From Treponema sp. (GTDB lineage Bacteria > Spirochaetota > Spirochaetia > Treponematales > Treponemataceae): a stretch of 63,738 bases of DNA. Below, piece by piece: positions 43,614 through 53,230 of the stretch. Every line of letters begins with the position of its first letter. Position 1 is the stretch's first letter. The position numbers were made by a program, and so were the translations under genes. Location of the stretch: assembly GCA_017629095.1 (NCBI GenBank), contig JAGBXW010000057.1:1-63738 (forward strand), read 5' to 3'. The notes under the pieces are model-generated. The model saw only the letters and a list, made by a program, of their open reading frames with translations. It ran no database searches and was not told where the DNA came from.

Positions 43614-45110
43614 TTATACCTTATCAGCCAAAGATTGAATCAAATCAAGCATTCCATCTAGCTTTTCGTAAGTAATACGAGGATTCAGCAGTGTAAACTT
43701 GAGGAAAACCTTTCCGTCAAACACTGTCTGACCAATTACTACACCTTCTTGGTGAATCAATGCTCGGCGAACCTTCTTGTTCAACTCATCAATTTCTTCG
43801 TCAGAAGCAGTTTTTCCCTCTGCAGGAAGCACACGGAATACCACTGAACTGATTTCTGGCTCTGTTACAGCTTGGAACCGCTTTGAGCTAGAAAGTGCGT
43901 TGTACAAGTGAGTTGCATTTTGAATGCAGGTGGAAATAATCTGAGACCATCCATCTTGTCCACGAGTTTGGAAAGAAAGCCATACCTTCAAGGCATCGAA
44001 TCTACGAGTTGTTTGCATAGATTTTCCTACCAAGTTGGTATATCCGTCTTCCTCGTCTTCTTCTCGGTTCAAGTAGTCGGCATGAAGGGTCAGGGTTTCA
44101 AAATTTTTTCCCTCTTTTACCAGATATGCACCACAACTGATAGGCATTAAGAACATCTTGTGGAAATCCACCGTAATGGAGTCGCACAAATGTAGTGGTC
44201 CAATTCTGTCCTTGTAACCCAAAGACATGATAACGCCACTACCATAGGCTGCATCTGCATGAAGCCACATTCCATGCTCTTGACAGATTTTGTGCATTTC
44301 AACTACATCGTCAATGCTACCGTAATCAGTGGTACCAATGGTAGCCACTGCACAGAAGGGAATATTTCCCTGAGCTACGTCTTGCTCCACCAGCTTACGG
44401 AAGGCTTCTATATCCATCTTCTGCCGTCTGTCTACAGGAACCTTTACTACAGCATCGTATCCCAATCCCAAGATATGGGAACCTTTTTCCATGGAAAAGT
44501 GAGAGATAGCAGAAGTATAGATTCTGAATTTACGATAATTTTCTGGCAAACCAAGCTTTTTCACGTCATAGTTCAGCTTTGTATTACAGAACCAGTCACG
44601 AGCAAGCATGAGCCCCATAAGGTTGGACTGAGAACCACCAGAAGTGAAAACACCGTCAGATTCAGCTCCATAGCCATAAAGCTGGCATAGCGTTTTGATA
44701 ACTTCTACTTCAATTTCTGTGGCTACAGGAGACTGGTCCCATGAGTCCATAGACTGATTAAAGGTAGAAAGCACCAATTCGCCTGCCAAAGTTTCCAACA
44801 AGGATGGACCGTGAAGGTGAGCCATATAATCAGTGGAAGGTGTTCTCAAAAAATAAGGCAATATTTTTTCGGAAAGAAGGCTAGAAACTGATTCCAATCC
44901 CTTTCCTCTTTCTGGAAGAATTTGCCCTACCTGAATTTTTTCCTTCAATTCCTGAGGAGAAAGACCAACGTAGGCTTTTGCCGTATCAATAGATGCTGCA
45001 ATATCAGCTGCAGTCTTGCTGATAAGGTCAACGTAGGTCTTTTTTGCCTCATCCTCTTCTGTTAAAAAAAGATATTCACCACAAACCTGATTATTTTGCA
45101 CTGGCGTCAA
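43614..45110 (-). CDS. ddc: PLP-dependent L-2,4-diaminobutyrate decarboxylase
   Basis: 498 residues. Group II PLP decarboxylase: GVFTSGGSQSNLMGLMLARD (PLP contacts), WLHADAAYGSG (Asp and Ala stacking on PLP) and TVDFHKMFLMP with the Schiff-base Lys. The start overlaps the upstream aminotransferase by 20 nt. That partner, a diaminobutyrate aminotransferase, makes 2,4-diaminobutyrate the likely substrate and 1,3-diaminopropane the product, as in Vibrio and Acinetobacter. Glutamate, aspartate or aromatic decarboxylation is possible from the fold alone. Confidence 0.82.
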   Translation of the reverse strand: MTPVQNNQVCGEYLFLTEEDEAKKTYVDLISKTAADIAASIDTAKAYVGLSPQELKEKIQVGQILPERGKGLESVSSLLSEKILPYFLRTPSTDYMAHLHGPSLLETLAGELVLSTFNQSMDSWDQSPVATEIEVEVIKTLCQLYGYGAESDGVFTSGGSQSNLMGLMLARDWFCNTKLNYDVKKLGLPENYRKFRIYTSAISHFSMEKGSHILGLGYDAVVKVPVDRRQKMDIEAFRKLVEQDVAQGNIPFCAVATIGTTDYGSIDDVVEMHKICQEHGMWLHADAAYGSGVIMSLGYKDRIGPLHLCDSITVDFHKMFLMPISCGAYLVKEGKNFETLTLHADYLNREEDEEDGYTNLVGKSMQTTRRFDALKVWLSFQTRGQDGWSQIISTCIQNATHLYNALSSSKRFQAVTEPEISSVVFRVLPAEGKTASDEEIDELNKKVRRALIHQEGVVIGQTVFDGKVFLKFTLLNPRITYEKLDGMLDLIQSLADKV

Positions 45111-46449
45111 TCTCCGTTACAACCTTTTCAAAGATAGAAAGGAAGGTATTGATTTCGTCCTTTGTAATGTTCAAGGCACAAAGACAGCGCATTACAGAAC
45201 CAAAGCGTCCACCCTTCTCCATTACCAGTTTATTTTCAAAACACTTTTGCTGTACTTGCAAAGCAATGTCACCTGAAGCTGGCAAAGAACCGATAGCATC
45301 TGGCTTTCCCTTGGGATCAACGAATTCGCAGCCAATCATCAAACCAACGCCACGAACATCACCAATGATGGAAACTTTTTCCTTGAGCTTCAAAAGTCCA
45401 GCTTTAAGAATTTCACCCTTTTCCTGAACTTCTTTCAGGAACTGCGGATTTGAAACTCTATTTACTACGATGGTTCCAGCCTTCATTGCCAACTGATTTC
45501 CACGGAAGGTTCCTGCGTGGGCACCAGCTGTCCATTCATCCAGCTTTTTGTTGTAGATTACAACAGAAAGAGGTTGTGAACCACCGATTCCCTTGGAACA
45601 AAGGATTACGTCAGGAACGATTCCAGCTTGCTCAAAGGCAAAGAATGTTCCAGAGCGACCAACGCCACACTGAATTTCATCCACAATCATGGGGATATCC
45701 AGTTCCTGGGTAACTCTGCGTACAGTTTGAAGGAACTCAGCTGGAGCAGGAATTACGCCACCTTCTCCCTGAATTGGTTCAAGGATAACGGCTGCAGGCT
45801 TAGTGATTCCGCTTTCGGGATCCTTCATCAATCGTTCAAAATAGGCACAAGCAGCCTTTACACCAGCTTCACCACCCAGCCCAAAGGGACAACGATATGA
45901 ATAAGGAAATGGCATAAAATGAACGTCAGGAATTAATCCAGTGATTCTGTTTTTTGCGTTTAAGTTTCCTGTAAGGGCCAAAGGTCCCTGCCCCATCCCG
46001 TGATATCCGCCACTAAATGCGATGATAGAGGAACGGCCTGTAGCTGTTTTACAAAGCTTTAAAGCTGCATCAACAGCATCTGTTCCAGAGGGGCTACAGA
46101 ATTGAATCTTTGCATTATTCTTCAACTCTTCTGGCAAAATATTGAAAAGAGTGTGAACAAATTCATCTTTTACGGGAGTTGTTAAATCGAGGGTGTGCAA
46201 GGGGGCATTTTCAGAAATCATATCGATCATAGCCTGATTGATTTCTGGATCGTTATGGCCCAAAACCAATGTTCCTGCACCACAGAGGCAGTCAAGGTAT
46301 TTATTACCTTCAACATCCTCCATCCAAACGCCTTGTGCCTTCTTTAGGGCAAAGGGGAATTTTCGAGGGTAACTTCTCGCATTGGACTCAGTTGTTTCCT
46401 GGCGAGACACATAAAATTGGTTGGTAGCTTTTGACTCATTTTGTACCAT
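45091..46449 (-). CDS. dat: Diaminobutyrate--2-oxoglutarate aminotransferase
   Basis: 452 residues. Class-III aminotransferase: YLDCLCGAGTLVLGHNDP, FSGGYHGMGQGPLA, VILEPIQGEGGVIPAP, MIVDEIQCGVGRSGTFFAFE and the PLP-lysine segment DVILCSKGIGGSQPLSVVIY. The sequence is of the DABA aminotransferase (EctB/Dat) type rather than ornithine aminotransferase. It makes L-2,4-diaminobutyrate from aspartate semialdehyde with glutamate as amino donor. GGAGA lies 7 nt before the ATG. No ectA or ectC follows, so ectoine is unlikely. Confidence 0.85.
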   Translation of the reverse strand: MVQNESKATNQFYVSRQETTESNARSYPRKFPFALKKAQGVWMEDVEGNKYLDCLCGAGTLVLGHNDPEINQAMIDMISENAPLHTLDLTTPVKDEFVHTLFNILPEELKNNAKIQFCSPSGTDAVDAALKLCKTATGRSSIIAFSGGYHGMGQGPLALTGNLNAKNRITGLIPDVHFMPFPYSYRCPFGLGGEAGVKAACAYFERLMKDPESGITKPAAVILEPIQGEGGVIPAPAEFLQTVRRVTQELDIPMIVDEIQCGVGRSGTFFAFEQAGIVPDVILCSKGIGGSQPLSVVIYNKKLDEWTAGAHAGTFRGNQLAMKAGTIVVNRVSNPQFLKEVQEKGEILKAGLLKLKEKVSIIGDVRGVGLMIGCEFVDPKGKPDAIGSLPASGDIALQVQQKCFENKLVMEKGGRFGSVMRCLCALNITKDEINTFLSIFEKVVTEIDASAK

Positions 46450-46454
46450 ACTAC

Positions 46455-46500
46455 AATCTCCATTACCGGTGGGGTTTACCGCTAGGCGGCAGTTTATCCT
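46455..46500 (-). promoter_or_regulatory. GC-rich leader hairpin upstream of dat
   Basis: Minus strand: CTGCCGCCTAGCGGTAAAC contains a CCGC/GCGG stem with a CTA loop. It lies about 40 nt before the dat start in an otherwise AT-rich gap. Not matched to any riboswitch class I know. Confidence 0.35.
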
Positions 46501-46664
46501 TTAACCTCTCTTGCTTTTTAAGCAGAATAAGTAATGCAGTATAGGCATTTTTACCTTATAAAGTCCAGTACTTTTAGGAAAAATATAGAAATAAAATGTG
46601 GGTTGTGAACCGTTTTAGTGTACAAAAATACATACAATTTATCAAAAAAAACTATTTTAAAATG

Positions 46665-46688
46665 AAAAACCCCGGCTTTTACCGGGGG
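46665..46688 (-). terminator. Rho-independent terminator after the chemotaxis operon
   Basis: Minus strand: CCCCGG/CCGGGG stem with a short loop, then TTTTT. It sits 6 nt after the last cheW stop. Confidence 0.88.
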
Positions 46689-46693
46689 ATTGA

Positions 46694-47173
46694 TTATTTC
46701 ACTACGGCAGCTTTGAGGGCTACAATTTCTTCGGTAGAGAACACCTTATCAATGTCCAGTATGATGATGAACTTGTTATCCTTCTTGCCAATTCCTCGGA
46801 TATATTCCCCAGAGATATTGTTTCCAAATTTTGGTGCTGGTTCAATGGTGTCTTCTTCCAAATCGATTACTTCTTCTACACTATCTGCAATGGCACCAAA
46901 AGTTATCACTGAAACATCATCACCATTTACATGGTTAATTTCGATGATGATAATACGGGTCTTTTTAGTGGGCTCTACAGTCTTCAACTCGAATTTCTTG
47001 CGGAGATTAACCACAGAAATTCCCTGTTCACGAGAACTGATGAGACCTTCTACATAATCGATGGTACAGGGTAAACGCACAGGCTGGGTGTATTCCAAAA
47101 CCTCTTGAACCTGGGCAACCTCAACAGCATACAAAGCTCCGTCAAGGACAAAGGACAAAAACTGACGACTCAT
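46694..47173 (-). CDS. cheW: Chemotaxis coupling protein CheW
   Basis: 159 residues. CheW fold throughout: SFVLDGALYAVEVAQVQEVLEY, LPCTIDYVEGLISSREQGISVVNLRKKF and ADSVEEVIDLEEDTIEPAP. It couples receptors to the CheA kinase. Last gene of the operon. Its start overlaps the neighbouring cheW by 4 nt; the two are similar but clearly diverged, so they may serve different receptor sets. Confidence 0.93.
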   Translation of the reverse strand: MSRQFLSFVLDGALYAVEVAQVQEVLEYTQPVRLPCTIDYVEGLISSREQGISVVNLRKKFELKTVEPTKKTRIIIIEINHVNGDDVSVITFGAIADSVEEVIDLEEDTIEPAPKFGNNISGEYIRGIGKKDNKFIIILDIDKVFSTEEIVALKAAVVK

Positions 47174-47676
47174 TCTTCCTCCTCATCAAGATGTTCATCT
47201 GTTGTTGGTGCAATTTTTTCTTGCTCTTCAAAACTCAAAACCTTATCCATATTCAATATGATAATGAATTTTCCATCGACGCTACCAATTCCACTGATAA
47301 ATTCGGAAGCAAGGCTGTGCCCTACTTCTGGAGTATGTTCTTCTGCAGTGGGATCAAGATCTAAAACTTCGTTGACGGAGTCGGCAATAGCACCAAAAAC
47401 CATCTGGCCTTTTTCGTTACAGAATGCTGAATCACTGGGGACTTCTAGTACGATAATTCTCGTATCACTTGAAGGTTCTACGTCTTCAAAACCGAATTTA
47501 TGTCGTAGGTTGATAACGGAAATGCTTTGTCCTCGTGAACGAATCAATCCTGCAATAACAGGATCAGGACAAGGCAATTCCTGTGGCGGGGTATACTCGA
47601 GAACCTCTCGTACTTGTAGAACTTCTACGGCATACAACGAATCATTTAATGTAAAAGTCAAGTATTGTGTTCCCAT
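47170..47676 (-). CDS. cheW: Chemotaxis coupling protein CheW
   Basis: 168 residues. TFTLNDSLYAVEVLQVREVLEYTPPQELPCPDPVIAGLIRSRGQSISVINLRHKFGF, abbreviated here as the LYAVEVLQVREVLEY and IRSRGQSISVINLR signatures. The acidic C-terminal tail (DEHLDEEEE) is longer than in its neighbour. Second of the two adjacent CheW paralogs after cheY. Confidence 0.92.
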   Translation of the reverse strand: MGTQYLTFTLNDSLYAVEVLQVREVLEYTPPQELPCPDPVIAGLIRSRGQSISVINLRHKFGFEDVEPSSDTRIIVLEVPSDSAFCNEKGQMVFGAIADSVNEVLDLDPTAEEHTPEVGHSLASEFISGIGSVDGKFIIILNMDKVLSFEEQEKIAPTTDEHLDEEEE

Positions 47677-47688
47677 GGTAAACCTCCT

Positions 47689-48057
47689 TTAACCAATGAT
47701 TTTTTTCACAACAGCTATAAGCTTCTCTGATGAAAATGGTTTTACAATCCAACCAGTTGCACCAGCGGCCTTTCCTTCTTGCATTTTGGATTCCTGGTTT
47801 TCAGTTGTTAAAACAATAATGGGTGTAAACTTATGTTCAACAGTGTTTCGTAATTCTTTTATAAACTGAATACCATCCATAATTGGCATGTTAATATCGG
47901 TGATAATGAGTCCAAACTTGTCTGCAGTTGCTTTTGCTAGACCATCAGCACCATTTTCTGCCTCTACAACCTCAAAATTCTCTTGCCCAAGAATAAATGA
48001 GATACTTTTTCTGATGGATACCGAATCATCAACTGCAAGAATTTTTCTTGAAGCCAT
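47689..48057 (-). CDS. cheY: Single-domain response regulator CheY
   Basis: 122 residues. Receiver-domain residues are intact: acidic pair in AVDDS, phospho-acceptor Asp in LIITDINMPIMDG, Thr in VLTTENQ and Lys in WIVKPFSSEKL. When phosphorylated by CheA it binds the flagellar switch. The operon has no cheZ or cheX, so phosphatase activity must come from elsewhere (FliY-type or a distant cheX). Confidence 0.93.
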   Translation of the reverse strand: MASRKILAVDDSVSIRKSISFILGQENFEVVEAENGADGLAKATADKFGLIITDINMPIMDGIQFIKELRNTVEHKFTPIIVLTTENQESKMQEGKAAGATGWIVKPFSSEKLIAVVKKIIG

Positions 48058-48150
48058 ATATCCTCCTTATTTACCAAATTATCCACTCCATTATAACATG
48101 AAATAGATTGAAAAACAACAGAATGAGTATTTTTTTCTTTAATAAAAAAA

Positions 48151-49239
48151 TTACTTCCGCTGGCCAGTGGCCTTTAAAACTGCATCTGCAATATTATTGA
48201 GGGAAACGCTTTCGTCAACACCACCCAGCTTTACAGCTTCACAAGGCATTCCATAGACGATACAACTAGCTTCATCCTGGGCAATAGTCCATGAGCCAGT
48301 ATCGTGCATTTCTTTCATTCCCTTTGCACCGTCATCTCCCATTCCAGTCATAATAACGCCCACACAGTTTTTTCCGGCATATCGTGATGCTGAACGGAAT
48401 AAAACATCAACAGAAGGACGATGGCGAGAAACTAATGGTCCGTCTTTTACTTCAACGTAATAGCGGGCTCCACTTCGCTTAATGAGGGTGTGTTTATTAC
48501 CTGGGGCAATGAGAACACGTCCACGAACAATAGTATCATTATCCTCAGCTTCTTTAACAGAAACTTGACAAATGCGATTTAATCGTTCTGCAAAGGATTT
48601 GGTAAAATGCTCAGGCATGTGCTGAACAATTACCATACCGGGAGAGTCAATGGGCATCATCTGAAGGAATGTTGCCAAAGCCTCTGTTCCTCCGGTACTT
48701 GCTCCTACAGCAATAATTTTTTCTGTGGTTTCCAGTGACATGCGAGGTGAAGCCTTATCTAAAATAGCATCAGCTGTTAACTTTGGCTGAATCTCTGAAG
48801 GAGCCAACTTGGAACCCATTAATTTGCGAAGTTTGTTTTTACTACAATAAGCTGATTTTACAGCGTCGCAAATACGAATCTGAGATTCTTGTAAAAAGAC
48901 CTTTGTACCCATTTTAGGTTTTAGGATAAGTTCTGCTGCACCGTATTCAAGGGCCTTAAACGCATTATCACTACCAGCCTCTACCTTTGAAGAACAAATT
49001 ACAACTGGTATTGGATGTGCAAGGCTATTTATCTTTTTGAGGAAGGATAATCCGTCCATACGGGGCATTTCTACGTCCAGTGTAATAACGTCAGGCCGTT
49101 CTGCCTGAATCTTTTTGATGGCAAACACAGGGTCAGAAGCTGTTCCCATGACGTGAATCTCTGGGTCTGAGCTTAAAATTTGAGTCATTGTTTCTCGAAC
49201 AACGGCTGAGTCGTCAATAATTAAAACTTTAATTTTCAT
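48151..49239 (-). CDS. cheB: Chemotaxis protein-glutamate methylesterase CheB
   Basis: 362 residues. N-terminal receiver ([14 protein letters not shown]; Asp in [13 protein letters not shown]), linker, then the CheB methylesterase domain: [16 protein letters not shown] (catalytic Ser), [17 protein letters not shown] (His) and [15 protein letters not shown] (Asp). It removes methyl groups from receptors in adaptation and can deamidate Gln. Its presence with CheR and CheD indicates full methylation-based adaptation. Confidence 0.95.
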   Translation of the reverse strand: MKIKVLIIDDSAVVRETMTQILSSDPEIHVMGTASDPVFAIKKIQAERPDVITLDVEMPRMDGLSFLKKINSLAHPIPVVICSSKVEAGSDNAFKALEYGAAELILKPKMGTKVFLQESQIRICDAVKSAYCSKNKLRKLMGSKLAPSEIQPKLTADAILDKASPRMSLETTEKIIAVGASTGGTEALATFLQMMPIDSPGMVIVQHMPEHFTKSFAERLNRICQVSVKEAEDNDTIVRGRVLIAPGNKHTLIKRSGARYYVEVKDGPLVSRHRPSVDVLFRSASRYAGKNCVGVIMTGMGDDGAKGMKEMHDTGSWTIAQDEASCIVYGMPCEAVKLGGVDESVSLNNIADAVLKATGQRK

Positions 49240-49261
49240 GCAATCCTCCTGTCCTCGAAAA

Positions 49262-50116
49262 CTAAATACGCTGAAATACTGTGGGTGCTACGGTTTTGAA
49301 AGGAAGTGTCATACCGAAAATTGTTTCGGAATGTCCTAAAAATAGGTATCCACCTGGTTCCAAATACCGCAAGAACTGGGTAATGACTTTTTCTTGGTTT
49401 TGCTTATCAAAATAGATAAGCACATTTCTACAGAAAATAATTTGCATGGTGTCTCTAAAACCATAATCATCATCCATGAAGTTGAGTCTCATAAAATTTA
49501 CTCGATCACGGATTTCTTGCTTGAGACGCACTGCAGGTTTAGCAGGATCCTTTCCTTTGAGAAAGTACTGGTGCATGATTTGCTTGGGAATACCCGTTAC
49601 TGCATCCATTGGATAGATAGCAGAAGCAGCCTTGTCCAGTACCTTTGTAGAAATATCCGTAGCAAGAACTGAATAATCACGAATAGATGACAATGGATTT
49701 TGCCGGATATATTCGGACATAACCATAGATAAGGTATATGGTTCTTGTCCGGTGGAACATCCTGCAGACCACAATTTTATTTTTCCCCTCCCCTGCTGAG
49801 CATATCCTGGTAACACAACATTTCGCATAAATTCAAAATGCTGTGGTTCTCGGAAAAACTCTGTGAGGTTTGTGGTCATGGCATCAATCATCATGATAAT
49901 TTCATTATTATTCGCATCCTTTCCAGAAAAAACATAATCAATATATTGCTTGTAGGAATCTAAATGTAATGCCTTTAAGCGAGATGCCAAACGAGACTGC
50001 ATCATCAGCCGTTTTTCAGGAGGCATTTTGATTCCTACATTTTTCTCTATGTAAGAAGCAATTTTTCTGAATTCATTTTCAGACAATGTCTTTTGTTGTA
50101 GTGACAGTGAATCCAT
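49262..50116 (-). CDS. cheR: Chemotaxis protein methyltransferase CheR
   Basis: 284 residues. Helical N-domain ([21 protein letters not shown]), then SAM-binding [34 protein letters not shown] and [20 protein letters not shown]. It methylates receptor glutamates with SAM. Directly follows cheA (10-nt gap) and precedes cheB. Confidence 0.95.
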   Translation of the reverse strand: MDSLSLQQKTLSENEFRKIASYIEKNVGIKMPPEKRLMMQSRLASRLKALHLDSYKQYIDYVFSGKDANNNEIIMMIDAMTTNLTEFFREPQHFEFMRNVVLPGYAQQGRGKIKLWSAGCSTGQEPYTLSMVMSEYIRQNPLSSIRDYSVLATDISTKVLDKAASAIYPMDAVTGIPKQIMHQYFLKGKDPAKPAVRLKQEIRDRVNFMRLNFMDDDYGFRDTMQIIFCRNVLIYFDKQNQEKVITQFLRYLEPGGYLFLGHSETIFGMTLPFKTVAPTVFQRI

Positions 50117-50126
50117 ATTCGTATCT

Positions 50127-52301
50127 TTAGACAGTCATTTCTGTCCGCTTAATAACATTGGATAATTTGAAAACATCCAAAATCAACGCAACGGATCCGT
50201 CGCCCAAAACAGTTGCTCCAGAAAGACCTTCCACATTCTTGTACAAGTCGCCAAGGGGTTTAATTACGGTCTGGTTGTTTCCAATAACCTTATCTACAAC
50301 TAATCCCAAACTGGAATCCTGGTCATTTACAATAACTACCTGCTGACTTGCTGGCATAGGATCGGTAATTTCAAACCACTCTCGCAAGTTGATGTAAGGT
50401 AGGAATTCTCCTCGAGCAGTGATATGAGAACAAACTTTTCCGTCGTCTCCATGTTCTGGCTTGAATTCCATACACTCTTGAATATTTGAGAGTGGAATAA
50501 CAAAGGTTCCAGAACCAATTTGTACAAGCATTCCTTCGATAATTGCCAGAGTTAGTGGGATTTTCAGGATAAAATCCGTTCCTTCTCCAGGGTGGGACTC
50601 GATAGATACAGTTCCGTTCAAGGCAGTAATATCTTTCTTTACTACATCCATTCCAACACCACGGCCAGACACAGAAGAAACCTTATCTGCGGTAGAGAAG
50701 CCTGGTAGGAAAATCATATTGTAAATATCGTTATCAGAAACATCTATACCTGGGGCAACTAATCCCTTATCCACCGCTTTTTGGTAGATTTTATCCTTGT
50801 TCAAACCAGCACCATCGTCAGAAATGATGATGAGAACAAAGGCACCTGCATGCTGGGCAATGAGTTTAACGGTTCCTTGAGGATTTTTTCCCTTAGCAAT
50901 ACGTTCTTCTTTAGTTTCAATTCCGTGGTCTACGGAGTTTCGAATCATGTGGATAAGTGGGTCATTGAGTTTTTCAATAACTGTTTTATCCAGCTCTGTT
51001 TCTGCACCCTCGGTAACCAACTCAATATTCTTGTGCATATCAGCAGCTAAATCGTGAACCAAGCGGCGGAATCGAGTAAAGATGGTTCCAATGGGAAGCA
51101 TTCGCATGTCCATGGCATTGTTTCGCAAAGCAATAATTAAGCGTTCGCTCTGTTCACTGAGCATGAGCAAGGTTGGATTGTTTGCAATTTGTGCATGTTG
51201 TCCAAGACGAGCATTAAAGGTTACCAATTCTCCTACCAAGTCAATGAGCTGGTCAAGCTTGTCGGAGCTTACTCGAATACTTTGCTGAGTGGTAGCCATA
51301 GGGGCATTTGCTTGGGCATTTTCCTTGGCTTTGGTAACAGTCTTAATGTGTTCCTGCTCTGCCAATGCGGAATGGAGAGACTCTGAAGAAATAAGATTTT
51401 TTTCTACAAGCTGTTCACCAATAGGTTTCCGCTCAGAAAGGAAGCTTTCCAAAACTTCTTGGGAAATATGCTTTCTGTTAACAAGAATTTCTCCCAGTTT
51501 AAATGTTACATCTTCAGAAACATCAACGGCTTCGATTTTGATGATAGATGTCTCATCTAAGAAAATAAATACATCCTGAATTTCTTGCTGGGTTTGAGCA
51601 GTTGTAAGAATAATATCCCAAGCTAAATAACAGGTTGTAGGCTCAATTTGTGACAAAGGAGGAATATTCTTTGTAAACAGAATTACTGTTGCATCTCCCA
51701 TTTCTGTAAGTTCCTTAATCATTAAGGAAGGACGAGTTCCATTCCACAGAATAGAAGGAGATGGAGTAAATGAAATTCTCCATGTCGTTAGATTAGAACC
51801 CTCTGCATGAGGTTTAGAGGATGATACTGTTGTCTTTTTAATAGGTACAGTCTCTGGGATGGAGTTAGGAGTATTCTCTGTTGCTGCAGTGGCCTGTGAA
51901 GGTGGTGGTGCATCAACTGCTTCCTTGCTATTTTTAAAGGGGCTCATGAGCTGTTTAAATTCGTCAATTAAACGAGCAGATTCTTCCTTGGAAATATTTC
52001 CTCCAAGCATAGCAAGAATGTGATCTCGAGACTGCAAAGTTAGTTTAATTACCTCTGGAGTAACGGGAGCAACTCCATTACGAATGGCATCAAAAGCACT
52101 TTCAACTTCGTGGGTAAAACTGGAGATGGCATCAAAACCAAACATACCAGAAGAACCTTTGATGGTGTGCATGATACGGAAAACTGCGGAGATAATCTCT
52201 TTGTCTGTGGGATTTTCTTCCAAAGAAAGGAGATAACCTTCTAGTGACTCTAGCAACTCATTGGCTTCTTCAAAAAAAACTTCATTGATTTGGTCAAGCA
52301 T
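50127..52301 (-). CDS. cheA: Chemotaxis histidine kinase CheA
   Basis: 724 residues. Hpt domain with phospho-accepting H45 (FRIMHTIKGSSGMFGF), then a P2-like region (about 165-260). An extra helical segment (about 270-330) resembles a twofold LGEIL...GEQLVEKNLIS repeat, not found in standard CheA. P3 dimerisation (KLDQLIDLVGELV) and a HATPase domain (IRNSVDHGIETKEER, SDDGAGLN, GVGMDVVKKDI) follow, then the CheW-like P5 domain. It phosphorylates CheY and CheB. The last 8 nt of the upstream STAS gene overlap its start. Confidence 0.95.
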   Translation of the reverse strand: MLDQINEVFFEEANELLESLEGYLLSLEENPTDKEIISAVFRIMHTIKGSSGMFGFDAISSFTHEVESAFDAIRNGVAPVTPEVIKLTLQSRDHILAMLGGNISKEESARLIDEFKQLMSPFKNSKEAVDAPPPSQATAATENTPNSIPETVPIKKTTVSSSKPHAEGSNLTTWRISFTPSPSILWNGTRPSLMIKELTEMGDATVILFTKNIPPLSQIEPTTCYLAWDIILTTAQTQQEIQDVFIFLDETSIIKIEAVDVSEDVTFKLGEILVNRKHISQEVLESFLSERKPIGEQLVEKNLISSESLHSALAEQEHIKTVTKAKENAQANAPMATTQQSIRVSSDKLDQLIDLVGELVTFNARLGQHAQIANNPTLLMLSEQSERLIIALRNNAMDMRMLPIGTIFTRFRRLVHDLAADMHKNIELVTEGAETELDKTVIEKLNDPLIHMIRNSVDHGIETKEERIAKGKNPQGTVKLIAQHAGAFVLIIISDDGAGLNKDKIYQKAVDKGLVAPGIDVSDNDIYNMIFLPGFSTADKVSSVSGRGVGMDVVKKDITALNGTVSIESHPGEGTDFILKIPLTLAIIEGMLVQIGSGTFVIPLSNIQECMEFKPEHGDDGKVCSHITARGEFLPYINLREWFEITDPMPASQQVVIVNDQDSSLGLVVDKVIGNNQTVIKPLGDLYKNVEGLSGATVLGDGSVALILDVFKLSNVIKRTEMTV

Positions 52302-52644
52302 CTTCGTCTCCTGTTACAGTTTCAAAAATTTCCGAGGTCAGTTCTTCTGTAGTAGTCAGGTCATCCATAGGAATTCCTATGCGACAAAAGAAATCAACAA
52401 AATTGTGAGAAATTTCACCTATAATCTTAAACTTTTTCTTTGTTAATATAGCTTCTTTTTCAGCAGCGAGGATAAGTTGGACTGCAGAAACATCTAGATC
52501 GTCCAATTTGGAGATATCTAGAAGAATAACCTCGCTGGAGTTAAAGGCCTTCAGTAATTCCTGCTTCTTTTTCTGAGCATTGTCAATGGAAACGGTGTCG
52601 TCCCATACCACTGTTGTTGCGGATTTCTTCGTTTGTCCTGCCAT
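52294..52644 (-). CDS. STAS-domain protein, first gene of the chemotaxis operon
   Basis: 116 residues. STAS (anti-sigma antagonist-like) fold: EVILLDISKLDDLDVSAVQLILAAEKEA, with DLDVSAVQ at the place where SpoIIAA has its phosphorylatable Ser. It overlaps cheA by 8 nt. Such proteins accompany cheA in other chemotaxis clusters; a regulatory contact with CheA is inference. Confidence 0.82.
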   Translation of the reverse strand: MAGQTKKSATTVVWDDTVSIDNAQKKKQELLKAFNSSEVILLDISKLDDLDVSAVQLILAAEKEAILTKKKFKIIGEISHNFVDFFCRIGIPMDDLTTTEELTSEIFETVTGDEDA

Positions 52645-52685
52645 TTGTACCTCCAGTAAACTTATATATATTGAGGGTTTTCTTC

Positions 52686-52715
52686 TTTACTATCATCGGA
52701 AAGATGATGTATAAT
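52686..52715 (+). promoter_or_regulatory. Promoter with palindromic spacer upstream of divergent cheW
   Basis: -10 TATAAT (52710-52715), weak -35 TTTACT (52686-52691), 18-nt spacer. The spacer holds the perfect dyad ATCATCggaaaGATGAT (52692-52708). The ATG is 7 nt after the -10 with no ribosome site. The dyad is placed to act as an operator. Confidence 0.6.
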
Positions 52716-52722
52716 CGTAACC

Positions 52723-53196
52723 ATGGAAAACCAACTTATATCTGACGAGCAATACTTTACTTTTATGCTGGCTGGTGGCAAATATGCCATTGAAGTAACG
52801 AAAGTTCGAGAAATCCTTGAGTACGAATCTATTACCAAGGTTCCTAAAGCCCTGCCTTACATGAAGGGGGTTATGAACAATCGCGGTTCTGTTATCACCG
52901 TAATCGATTTGAGAATCCTCTTTGGCTTTGAGGTTTCCGATGATTTGTCTGATACAGAAATTGTTATTACGGAGATTTCTGAAAATCGTGATCAGGCTAT
53001 GACTGTTGGTGTTATTGCTGATAGCGTTGATGTTGTGACCAAACTTGAACTTGTTCACAGTGACAGTGTTTCTTTTGGAGCAACGCCAGCTCATGAGGAC
53101 TTTGTTAAAGCTGTTGGAAAGATGGACAATACTTTTGTTCTCATTCTGGATTTGGAAAAGATTTTCCATGCCATTGAAGCGGAAGTTTCTGTGTAA
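52723..53196 (+). CDS. cheW: Chemotaxis coupling protein CheW (divergent)
   Basis: 157 residues. TFMLAGGKYAIEVTKVREILEY, MKGVMNNRGSVITVIDLRILFG and GVIADSVDVVTKLELV are CheW signatures. It is the only plus-strand gene in the chemotaxis block, with its own leaderless-type promoter. It may therefore be controlled separately from the two operon copies. Convergent with cheD, 34 nt apart. Confidence 0.92.
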   Translation: MENQLISDEQYFTFMLAGGKYAIEVTKVREILEYESITKVPKALPYMKGVMNNRGSVITVIDLRILFGFEVSDDLSDTEIVITEISENRDQAMTVGVIADSVDVVTKLELVHSDSVSFGATPAHEDFVKAVGKMDNTFVLILDLEKIFHAIEAEVSV

Positions 53197-53230
53197 TAAA
53201 TCTAGCCGATACAAACTACCGGCGGTGTTA

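Noticed and set aside
43614..46449. Ectoine biosynthesis
   Set aside because: The aminotransferase is of that general type, but ectA and ectC are absent and a decarboxylase follows instead.
46455..46500. Riboswitch upstream of dat
   Set aside because: Only a short GC-rich hairpin is visible; it does not match guanidine, lysine or other classes I can recall.
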